From Tieghemiomyces parasiticus (taxonomy: Eukaryota; Kickxellomycota; Dimargaritomycetes; Dimargaritales; Dimargaritaceae), in NCBI GenBank assembly GCA_027575765.1, contig JANBPT010001251.1:1-11760 (forward strand): a stretch of 11,760 nucleotides of DNA, given 5' to 3'. The notes under the pieces are model-generated. The model saw only the letters and a list, made by a program, of their open reading frames with translations, had not been told where the DNA came from and searched no databases. Below are positions 1 through 7,913 of the stretch, piece after piece (position 1 is the first letter of the stretch; each line of letters opens with the position of its first letter). The position numbers were made by a program, and so were the translations under genes.

Positions 1-1350
1 TGGTCAGGCCACTTCTCCCACCAATGATGGGCCAATTTCCCATGGCTTGGTCCAACACCAACTTTTCAATTATCTAGTCAAAAACATTTTGATTAGTGGT
101 GTAACTAGAGGGTCACCAAAGTTAGGCAATCAAAACAAAAACAATTTTAGTTTAGTATCATATATATACCCAGAACGTCAGTACTTCTATGTTCTGGGTG
201 TGCTGATATTAAGCCCAAGTCTAATACCATAACCAAAAGGCTATTCTACTATCACAGAATTTATGGTTCTGATATAGCAGACTTGGACTTTACCCTGGGA
301 TAATCTAATGTGGTGGTTCCCAATCACCACAAGTGCTATGCTCCATTGAGAAATACAAGGAAGTAGATGACATAATGGAGGCCAAGTTCATGAAGGAAAA
401 CTTGGTTGTTTATAGAGTAAAGTTGGGCTGCAAGTGTGTGTAGTTATGGAAGTGGTTCTGGGAGGCCAAAGGTTTCCTGGGTTCATGGGCTAGTACTATG
501 AGTTTGTGAGGAGATGCATGGAAGAGTCATGCAAATCAGGAAGCTGGTTGCTGGGTGGCGTGCTGGTGTAGGATATACTTTGGGTGGTGCAGGCATGCAT
601 TTGCCTAGTGTAGTTTTTAGACACCACACCCACAATATGACAATTGCCTGGTAGACTGTATCAACTTGGGTCCCAGCCCTCTCCCATGATTGCTGCTCCA
701 TTTTGTCACTACCTTCTTGTATTTGCCTGATAGTCCATAGCACTCCTCGCCTCCCCAATACACCCTCCCCACCTGTCTACTTGTCCAGTTGGTGGCAGCC
801 CCCCATTTCTAGGCACTATAGTGTCTATTCGTTAAAAGGTGCCCCATACTCAAATACACCAATAGAGACCAATTGCTTTAATCACCTTATAACTGCATTT
901 TATTATATATTGAGCAATCCATATATTAACTTTAATGTCTTCATTGCTTCACCAGAGGATTAGAGGTTAGCTTTATAAATCTAACGTTTCTGATGGTATA
1001 TTGCTCTATAATGGTCTGATGACTGGAGTTTGGAAAGTTACCATGCAATAATTCAAAATCGGAGTGCTGCAACCTCATTCATTAGTTAGCTGCTGGGATA
1101 TCGAGAAAATCGTGATCTACATATCGCATGGACGAAACTCTATGCACAGCACAGCCAAATCTACCGACTGCAAGGCCTAACCCTCACTGACAGGGCTGGC
1201 TATTCTCACATATCATTGCAGATGCCTCGCTGGCCACTGTGTCTGCAACGCCGGCGACTCATCCGACTCCCTGTTGTATACCATACGAGTCCACATTCAC
1301 GAAAATTACCATCAAAATTCGAGAAAAGTGGTGTGTATTACAGTCTCAAT
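1..1350. other. AT-richer gene-free segment with many short inverted repeats
   Basis: No intact gene is visible here. The composition is clearly more AT-rich than in the kinase gene and its flanks. The first 630 bases are tiled by short inverted repeats (annotated separately). A 10-bp perfect palindrome, CACTATAGTG, lies at 814-823. The plus-strand frame from 502 to 963 is interrupted by only one stop (TAG 652-654), and a different plus frame at 309-443 encodes a short coding-like stretch (EKYKEVDDIMEAKF is part of it). I recognise neither. The segment may be a decayed mobile element, but I found no transposase motif, long terminal repeat or terminal inverted repeat inside the window to prove it. 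The right-hand part (about 1200-1350) is the 3' flank of the 7TM gene; no AATAAA-type signal is seen close to its stop. Confidence 0.5.
20..632 (+). repeat. Chain of consecutive short stem-loops (inverted repeats)
   Basis: Perfect inverted-repeat arms follow one another: 20-24/47-51 with inner 27-31/39-43; 87-94/128-135 (8 bp); 168-176/191-199 (9 bp, 14-nt loop); 215-222/279-286 (8 bp) with inner 226-232/261-267 (7 bp); 309-315/325-331 (7 bp, extendable to a 5-nt loop with one G·T and one T-A pair); 341-347/374-380 (7 bp); 382-388/399-405 (7 bp, 10-nt loop); 461-467/471-477 (7 bp including two G·T, AAA loop); 515-520/528-533 (6 bp); 584-589/622-627 enclosing 591-595/602-606. All were read directly from the bases. 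Several stems extend through G·T pairs as written on the plus strand, as a plus-strand RNA would fold. No function is known; a structured RNA or part of a mobile element are both possible. Confidence 0.55.
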
Positions 1351-2257
1351 CTAATTGTAATCCAGATTGGTTTTAGCCAGCTGCATGGTAATGACAGTAT
1401 TTGGTATGATAACTACGTACAAAAAAAGGGAGGTGTGGGGAAAATACGCTGGGTATTGCGTTAGTGAACACGCTCTAAGGAGCTGCACGGCTCAATGGAT
1501 TACTTGGCACTCGACGAGACCAAGTCAATCAGTTCTCCTTGCGCGGGAATTACTTACTCGATATGACAATTATTATGGTGTTGTAGTCATTGACCGCCGG
1601 AGACAACATTGCTATCGAGATGGCAGCGCGGAAGATGGTGACGCTGATCCAAAAGAGCATGCCGTCGCGGATCAGTATCATGAAACTCTTTGTCCGCAGC
1701 CGCAGGAACGCGCGGTAGAGCGGCAATAGAAAAAACCACAAGGCAGTAAAATTGAACACGATATCAAGGGCCAATGATGCGATGAAAGACGATTGTTCAA
1801 ACGTGATATCGCATCGCACGGCGGCGGGGTTATACACGACGTCGATCCGCACAACGCACACAATGTGAACGGCGAGGGCCACGCCCAGCATAAGCAGCAG
1901 AGCCCCGAGTGAGGCCCGGGAGAATCCACTGGCGTAGTAGGCCTTGGTGATGACAATGAGTCCCAGGAAGGCGATAGAGAGGAGGTAAATGATGTAGAAG
2001 AGGATGGAGTAGATAAAACAGTGCGGGACCATAACCGGCCAGAGGTTGAGCGGAATGGACAGAAGGGCAATGAAAAGATTCATTAGAAAACTTTGGATAT
2101 GGATAACCCGCCGGCTATGTGATAACGTACGGGCTGCTCGGAACAAGCCGAAGAACATGATAAGGGTGAACAAACTAGTAAAGGTTTGGGACATATCCCG
2201 GACACTGAGGGCGTCCAGGCCCATGGTGTACACCACGGGCGACATGGTAGACAACAT
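1351..2257 (-). CDS. Seven-transmembrane receptor-like protein, two exons (minus-strand join 2257-1558, 1448-1351)
   Basis: Predicted integral membrane protein of 265 residues, unnamed family, resembling fungal GPCR-like 7TM proteins. Exon 1 runs 2257 to 1558 and exon 2 from 1448 to the TAG at 1353-1351; the intron falls in phase 1. The open frame extends upstream to 2470 but has no ATG before 2257, so I start at that ATG (context ACCATG). A second ATG at 2245 has the same context and is equally possible. Hydrophobic segments lie at about residues 26-44, 56-78, 81-104, 115-138, 157-182, 197-218 and 228-249, the last crossing the splice junction. Loops after segments 1, 3 and 5 are basic (RAARTLSHSRR; RAFLRLRTK), which fits an outside N-terminus. 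C80, at the start of segment 3, and C149, in the loop before segment 5, match the usual GPCR disulfide positions. Ligand and signalling partner are unknown. The gene is divergent from the PKA gene. Confidence 0.72.
1449..1557 (-). other. Spliceosomal intron of the 7TM gene (109 nt)
   Basis: On the minus strand the donor GTAAGT begins at 1557, a CTAAC branch-point motif occupies 1464-1460, and the acceptor CCCAG ends at 1449. The branch adenosine at 1461 is 12 nt from the acceptor, a normal fungal spacing. Without splicing the protein would stop just after the donor (TAA inside the GTAAGTAA string). Splicing keeps the frame and adds 32 residues containing a hydrophobic stretch. Signals and frame were read directly; use in vivo is inferred. 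Confidence 0.8.
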
Positions 2258-2430
2258 GGTACAGCCCCTGACAAACAGTAGGCATATGCGGGTTGGAGTC
2301 CCTAACGCTGTCCAAAGGGGTGAGCGGTATGAATTAAGGGTGGCTAAAATGATGAACGGTGGGCAAGTCACATTGGCACGAAAAAAAAGTAGGAAACGTA
2401 AAAGTACAGCGAATGCAGAAGGAAAGGTAG

Positions 2431-2440
2431 ATAGTATATA
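2431..2440 (-). promoter_or_regulatory. TATA-like element upstream of the 7TM gene
   Basis: The minus strand reads TATATACTAT from 2440 to 2431, about 175 bases before the first ATG at 2257. A run of eight Ts on the minus strand follows downstream (about 2388-2381). Position and order fit a fungal TATA-type promoter with a leader of roughly 100-150 nt. AT-rich 8-mers are common, so this is only a candidate. Confidence 0.35.
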
Positions 2441-3314
2441 ACAAATAATACATGAAGGGACGCTGAACACGGATCTCGCTTGGCTGAAAGTCCGCCCGGT
2501 GCGACTAGAGAAATCAAGTACCAGATTCTGCTACCATATAGAAGGAGGCGGGCAAAGGCTTACATGCTAGGATCAGCCATGTACTGAAATTAAGCGCGAG
2601 GCCCGCTATGAGTAAGGACCACACTAAAACTACGGAATGCTAAGGCGATCATCGGTGGTTAACAGATTAAAACTGTTGTCGGGGGAATGGAGGAGAAAGG
2701 ATAGGGCTATTCGTCCGCCATATGTCCATTTTAGACCGAGGAGTTGGAAATGGTAGGGATCGACCCGGTTCCAGACCCCCCCCTCCTCCACATCACTTTA
2801 CCGAATTCTACTTATGGGCAGGAGTTGTCTCAGCCCTCTTCGGTACGACTAAAGTCTGGCCGTGTACAGCTATAAGGCTAAGAATTCACCGCCTCATTTC
2901 GGCCTAGCTCTCTGGAGATCAAAGTTTCGCGCGCCCCGTGGTAGTGAACCTATCCCAGATCCATTTCTGCCCACCGTATACAGTGCGCCCAAGGGAAACA
3001 ATTAGTCATCCTCACCTACGGGTGTTGAGGTGGGTGCTTCCCAGTCGTAGCCCTGACGATTGCTCACCGAATACATCTCCGACATCAATTTCAAGGCCAG
3101 CTTCCACTCAAAGTGTTCCGTCACTTGATATCACATTGGTAGTACATTTACTAGCTGCAGAACACTTTTGTTTAAATCGGATAAATTACCCAGTAAGGGT
3201 CAGTTTTCACGTCAAAGGAGTGGATAACGCCAGGAGAGAGGCCTGCGACCCAATTACCATTGACTGAGACACATCCACACCCTGGCTATGGACGACGTGG
3301 TCCTTTGCGAGTCG

Positions 3315-3340
3315 CTGTGCGCTGCCAAGTCGGCGCACAG
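3315..3340. repeat. GC-rich hairpin
   Basis: CTGTGCGC at 3315-3322 is matched perfectly by GCGCACAG at 3333-3340. The stem can extend inward by one T·G and one G-C pair, leaving a 6-nt loop. It sits alone in non-genic DNA, about 1.05 kb upstream of the 7TM start codon. No T-run follows it and no function is apparent. Confidence 0.6.
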
Positions 3341-4676
3341 GCCAATCGACACGGGCATCACTTACAGTAGTTCAAAGTTCGGTCGTCTCCGATCTCTCCA
3401 GAAAGGATATCATTTATGTAGTTGCTCCGGGGGTGCCGCTATTCGGTGAGTACCTCAACCAACTTTAACAATGCGATCAGCGTACCAATTCGAGTTTTGC
3501 ATGGCTAAGACGTTTCTAGGCACATGGGCAGCATGTTTCACTTTGAGGATATAGTTCACCTACGGCCAGGCTCAGACCCGCCGAATCATATCATTGCGAC
3601 CATTATTACTACGACCACTACATGACGGAGTAGATGGAGGTCGTTCTCAAACATAGTAAATGTACCCAAAGACGAGCCGCGCGGGATGCGCTGTCGTTGT
3701 ACAAGACCTTTATAATTAACATGAGTCCCTAGATGGGGATAACGTGCTGGCCAACCATGTAGCGCAGCTTGATGTAGAATATGCTAGAGCGAGGCCACTT
3801 TTGGGGCATAGGTTAGGAAGGACACGTGGCACCGTGACATTGAGGTTAACAAGTAGCCGGGAAGATTAACTACAAATCGTCCTAACTCAACCCCTTTTAT
3901 TAATTTACATTCGCAGTCGAGGGGCGACAAATTAAATATATGCTGCTCATCACTATTCCTGATGGTAGTTGGGTTTAATCGAATCATCTCACACGATTTT
4001 TTTGATGGGGATCATACGTAGGATATAGCACAACGTCCCGTTTGCAGTGAAAAATTTAGCTGTATGCTGGAACTTTCATATCGTATTTTTAGTAATAATC
4101 AAAGCCATTCTAGCCAATAGGCTTAACTGACCTCCACGCGTAGCACGTTAAAAAAGGGCGTTCATGACCGTGAGTGCCATACAAAAATAGTGGCAGCGGA
4201 AAGTTTTGCCTACACCGCCATGGCCGTTCCACCAAACTTTACCTTCCGCTACAGTTGGCCAATTAATGACGGTCAGAGCCCTACTCTAGGCCGGCCACGG
4301 TCCAAGGTAGCCTCAGCAGCGCTACTGCCTGGTAGTCCGCGTGTCGGTAACATGCACCAAAGACCGACAATTCTCTTCACGTTGCCCGGCTCTGCTAAGC
4401 AACCAAGTACGAGGAACGCTACCTTGCCATTAAAGGCGCAACTGTCATGCTACACGTCCCCTGCGGGCGCAGCCGGGGGCATCCACTCAGCCTGGCTTGA
4501 CAACTGGCCTGCCTTGTCAATCGTCGGGCTTGAAGTCCATTTACTCGGAAGCGTGGTCATCCGGTGTGTTGAAGCATGCATGGCACGCTGGAGGTCCTGT
4601 TGTCAGATGGGTAGGCGGTGAAAGTGAAGTATGGGTTGTTTCGGAGGTTCCCACTTTGCCGTGGAAATCCACCTTG

Positions 4677-4694
4677 TCTCTCTCTCTATATATA
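4677..4694. repeat. Small compound microsatellite (TC then TA)
   Basis: Five TC units run directly into TATATATA. The arrangement of a pyrimidine block next to a TATA string resembles a fungal core promoter, but no credible gene starts downstream on the plus strand: the next ATG (4726) opens only about 19 codons. Confidence 0.7.
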
Positions 4695-5692
4695 ACCACT
4701 ATTGCCTGTCATTTTGCGGCGGATATATGCACGAAGAATCTGACCGCTCTGCCGTTGCCTGTGAAAATCGTTCTGGTGGGAACTAGTAGGCATACAGCAT
4801 ATGGGCGAACAACACGTCCCTGAAGCCACTTCTGCGTCCCAGTATCTTCTTTTCTAGAACCACTGCCACTTGTCCATCCCAGCCTAGTTTTTGGTGTCGG
4901 CTTGCAAAGAAGGGCCCGTCTTAAAACCAACGATGGCGAACATCCTCCACCGCCCTTCATCCTCTCACCACCGTTGGCCACCCGGCCGACGGCCATCGTC
5001 TGTTTGCCATATTCCCCTAACCCTGCTCCAGGCTGTCCTTATTAGACCTAACCCCTGCCTGCGCTTGGTTCATTCCCTGACTAATTTAATACAGAGACGT
5101 GCAGCTGTGGCTTCTGAATGACACCCAGTCAACCCTGATATTAATGCACTACGCACATCCTCCCTGTCCCACTACCCTCCTCCCAAGTTGTGACCGTCGG
5201 CAGCCTTCCGCGTGCGAGGCCACATGCCTTGAGCCCTCTGGCACCCTACATTGTCTTCCGTATCTTCCACACGCAGTCAGCAGCTGATAAAACATTCGAT
5301 GCAAAGTTGACACGGTGTCCACTACGATGTAAGTCCAACCCCATCTTTAATTTGTGATCCCGCTTGGTGGCGGACACGATCAGTAACGTGGTGGGCGAGT
5401 AAGTAACTGTGTCTGACGTGGCGCTGTGCATCCGAGCCGTCTGGGAGTTGGAGTTAAGGGGGCATGTTACCTGGTCAACAGAGTGCGTACATTAGCCTGA
5501 CTTCCTTCGCCGTACGCCTCATTCGGTAGAGTACCGACAAGGGCGGACACTCGGCCTGTAAGGGTAGCCTGATCTTTCTCATCTCACCTCTTCATCCTAG
5601 TCATTCGTCTCTGCTAGCGGTCAACCTGTGAGCTGAGTCTGCGAGGCCCCGGACGCCTTGAGTTGGTGTAGGGTCACTGTCCGATGAGGATG

Positions 5693-5732
5693 GGAAGGTG
5701 GGGGTATTGGTAGATCACTACCCTCCCCTTCC
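5693..5732 (+). repeat. Imperfect G/C hairpin followed by a pyrimidine tract
   Basis: GGTAG (5709-5713) pairs with CTACC (5718-5722) across a 4-nt ATCA loop, and GGAAGG (5693-5698) pairs with CCTTCC (5727-5732), with an unequal internal loop between. A run of C and T follows immediately, then TATATT near 5752. It could be fortuitous in such a biased region. Confidence 0.4.
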
Positions 5733-6889
5733 TCCCTCTCTCTCCGTCTTCTATATTGACTAATTCGCATTAAGGCCATCCCTCTCAGATCCAAACGTAC
5801 TAATCGGGCAGAGGAAAGGCTCGCTTTAAAGGGCTATCCTTCCACTTGCAAAATCATCATTAGTGGGTTATCTGTGTCACAAACTATACCAGGTGGTCAG
5901 CTGCTATCCCTTGGAATCGAACCTGCATGGAACGGTAAGAGTGAGATTGTTTAGGAGCGCTAGACCTGGTTATTGGCTTTAAGGGATATAACCATGGAGC
6001 ATACATAACTTATACAACCCGGTCGCAACATAGCTTACTGGAGGGTTAATTCGAACCTTCTCAGTTAAAACACCTCTATGCCGCCCTTTCAGAAAATAAT
6101 AATCAAACACCAATCCGACCCACCTGCGCTAACCTTCCATTTACACTGGCTTGCCCCCCCCATAAGGCTAAACTAGCAGAGGCCCTCTACCCCCCAGTAA
6201 CGCAGACCGACACCGTATACAAAATCCAGAGCCCGCGGTGGTTCCGCGTCCTCCGCTGGACGGTCCTTCGTCTCTTATGTTCTCGGCTTTCTATACGCTT
6301 GCACCCGCTCTTACCCGTGCTAGCTAGCCCCCTGCCCCCTTCCCTACTCCAAGTCGGACGCGCCGATGACTTGGCCCCTTACTGCATAATTTGACAACTC
6401 TCTTCCATCATACCACTGCCGCCCGCGCTAAACTTACCCAGGCCTACCCTATAGCGCAGACTAGCTCTCACCACAACGTAATGCACGCCTTCTGAGGCTC
6501 TCCATCCTATAGTACCCCCAAGGCCCACTTGATACAACCTCCCGATCACACCTTCCCCCTGGCCTCTCTACCGCCGTTGGCCTGATAAGTTGGTCGCCCC
6601 TCTACCACTAGTTTTTCACATCCCATTTGCCTGCCGATATTTTTTGTTTTTTATTGGGGGGGACTGGTATTATGGCAGTCGGATACCCCTTGTGACCAAG
6701 TCGTCCGTGAGAGACAGCGAACACCCCAAAAGAGATCGACCGACCAGGTTCCTCCCTGTGCTCGCGATTTCCTTGGTGCGTCGGGTTCGCAAACTTCCCC
6801 CTCGTTCCTTGTTCGCTAGACCCGTCCTGTCTGTCATCACAACCTCATCCCTCTCCCGTCGCTCTTCCGCGCAGCTTTAGCCTCACCAC

Positions 6890-6973
6890 CTTGGGGCGGC
6901 CTAGGTTCCTCACGGCCGCCTCCGTCACCTAGCACTTCACCCCCAAGCCACTGTGACAGGGTATTCGCTGTCA
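6890..6973. repeat. Cluster of three inverted repeats in the kinase upstream region
   Basis: CTTGGGG (6890-6896) matches CCCCAAG (6941-6947). Inside it, GGCGGCC (6895-6901) matches GGCCGCC (6914-6920) with a 12-nt loop. Immediately downstream, TGACAG (6954-6959) matches CTGTCA (6968-6973). The first two share two bases, so they cannot both form in full. The cluster lies about 160-240 bases upstream of the TATA-like site at 7131. Inverted repeats of this size can be sites for dimeric transcription factors, but I recognise no specific factor. Confidence 0.45.
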
Positions 6974-7130
6974 TTTTGAGCGCAAGCATTCCCGGCGTCG
7001 ATTGGTTGATGCCGTCTCCGGCTGTCCTTCCTCCCTTTTACGACTTAATCGGAGCGAACCGGTTCCTTACTATTTATGCGCTGTCGCTTGTTTTCATTCA
7101 CACTAGACGTGTTGCTCCCTCCCCTTCCCG

Positions 7131-7141
7131 TTTTATATAAT
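7131..7141 (+). promoter_or_regulatory. TATA-like element, candidate kinase promoter
   Basis: The string TTTTATATAAT is the clearest TATA-like sequence in the C/T-rich DNA before the PKA gene and lies about 770 bases before the ATG. A C/T-dominated stretch follows, as at many fungal transcription starts. If it is used, the mRNA leader would be long, about 650-750 nt. A TATA-less start closer to the ATG is equally possible. Confidence 0.3.
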
Positions 7142-7913
7142 ATTTCGATCGCTATGATCCCCCCGGCGGCTCGAGAGTAGTCCAGTTAGTCCCAACGACA
7201 TCCACCGACACCAGCCCCTCCCACCCGACCCCTGTCACATTTATGTGCTTGATTATTTACGCACAGTCCCGCCACCTTGCTATTCTCACCCTCCCCCTCC
7301 CTGGCACACACATCCACCCCTCCCCCCCGGTCACAGTGCCCGCCCCGCTCTGTAGACTATTTTGCTTGTCTCCCTCGTCCCCTGAGCCTCTCGCTTGCAT
7401 ATCAGAGCCTCCACCGATCTCTCCACAGCCAGGTGCTCTACTGCCCCTCTGTACTTTGGCCGTTCCGTTGCCTTGCAAACCGCCCCCTCCCACCCGCCTA
7501 TCACTCAACGTTCCAGCGGCCCTCCCCCTCGGCTCGAGGTTGGCCGTATAACTCCACCCTCCCCGCCCCCGCCAACCTCACCCGTGCCACACGCCTAGTT
7601 CACTCCGTCCATCCACTCGATTGCCGCCCCGACCTTTTCTTCCCCTTCGGGACCGTCGCCACAACCCCAGGGTCACGCATGGTTCTTGCGGGCAAGCTTG
7701 TCCTTACAGCGTTTCCACATTGTCTAGCCGGCTGCTCCGCCACTCTCGCCACCTCAGTACCTATCTTGATACCTCACTCCGGTTTTTTTTTTCTCGGCCT
7801 GCGGAGTACTTATCAGCGGCCTGCTCTGTCCTACCCAGCGGCGGCCCCTTCTTTTAACCACCCCCCTCCACCCGTCCACTTACTCGTCTCGTTCGACTTG
7901 GTTCCTCGCTAAT
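7142..7913 (+). other. C/T-rich 5' leader/proximal promoter of the kinase gene, with two ATG uORFs
   Basis: The stretch is strongly pyrimidine-rich on the plus strand; 7261-7320 holds 33 C and only 6 G. Within 7160-7913 I find only two ATGs. One at 7243 opens 102 codons to 7551. One at 7679 opens 77 codons ending in TAA at 7910-7912, a single base before the kinase ATG. Neither has a good context (T or C at -3), and their products are low-complexity, so they are regulatory candidates at most. I see no convincing leader intron. The open frame running back to 7277 has no ATG before 7679 and is not a gene. Confidence 0.4.
7289..7328 (-). repeat. Paired C-run blocks (G-rich on the minus strand)
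   Basis: CCCTCCCCCTCCC at 7289-7301 and CCCCTCCCCCCC at 7317-7328 lie 15 bases apart. On the minus strand they supply several runs of three or more Gs, enough for a G-quadruplex with one long loop. They lie in the proposed kinase leader or promoter. Structure formation is a guess from sequence only. Confidence 0.35.

Larger units (their letters stand above)
2460..5000. other. Intergenic DNA, no gene recognised
   Basis: All open frames here are short, overlap each other on both strands and show no family motif. The longest, about 143 codons on the plus strand at 4190-4621, reads as random sequence. The plus strand is G-richer than C around 2641-2700 (22 G against 6 C) and close to balanced near 4381-4440 (15 G against 18 C). 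A strong hairpin lies at 3315-3340 and a small microsatellite at 4677-4694; both are listed separately. No tRNA, rRNA or mobile-element protein is visible. Confidence 0.6.
5001..7130. other. C/T-rich intergenic DNA upstream of the kinase gene
   Basis: No coding region recognised. The plus strand becomes increasingly C-rich; for example 6121-6180 has 23 C against 9 G. C-runs occur near 6155-6162 and 6190-6195, while only one comparable G-run is seen, at about 6656-6662. A 10-bp palindrome GCTAGCTAGC lies near 6320-6329. Other items listed separately are an imperfect hairpin at 5693-5732 and clustered inverted repeats at 6890-6973. A perfect-looking splice donor GTAAGT at 5399-5404 has no convincing exon attached to it. 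Confidence 0.6.

Noticed and set aside
814..823. Perfect 10-bp palindrome CACTATAGTG
   Set aside because: Recorded, but one short palindrome on its own is expected by chance often enough and has no recognised function.
2258..2470. N-terminal extension of the 7TM frame to 2470
   Set aside because: The frame opens with GTG at 2470 and has no ATG until 2257; a TATA-like site lies inside the extension, so it is more likely promoter and leader.
4190..4621. 143-codon plus-strand frame in the intergenic region
   Set aside because: No recognisable motif, no splice partners, and composition like the surrounding noncoding DNA.
5399..5404. Consensus splice donor GTAAGT
   Set aside because: Only about a dozen coding-like codons precede it, with no start codon, acceptor or recognised protein to make an exon.
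5905..5930. tRNA-like B-box on the minus strand (GGTTCGATTCC)
   Set aside because: The T-stem does not pair beyond two bases, and no matching acceptor stem or A-box is found upstream on the minus strand.
7277..7912. 211-codon open frame before the kinase
   Set aside because: It has no ATG until 7679; its length comes from scarcity of stop codons in C/T-rich DNA.
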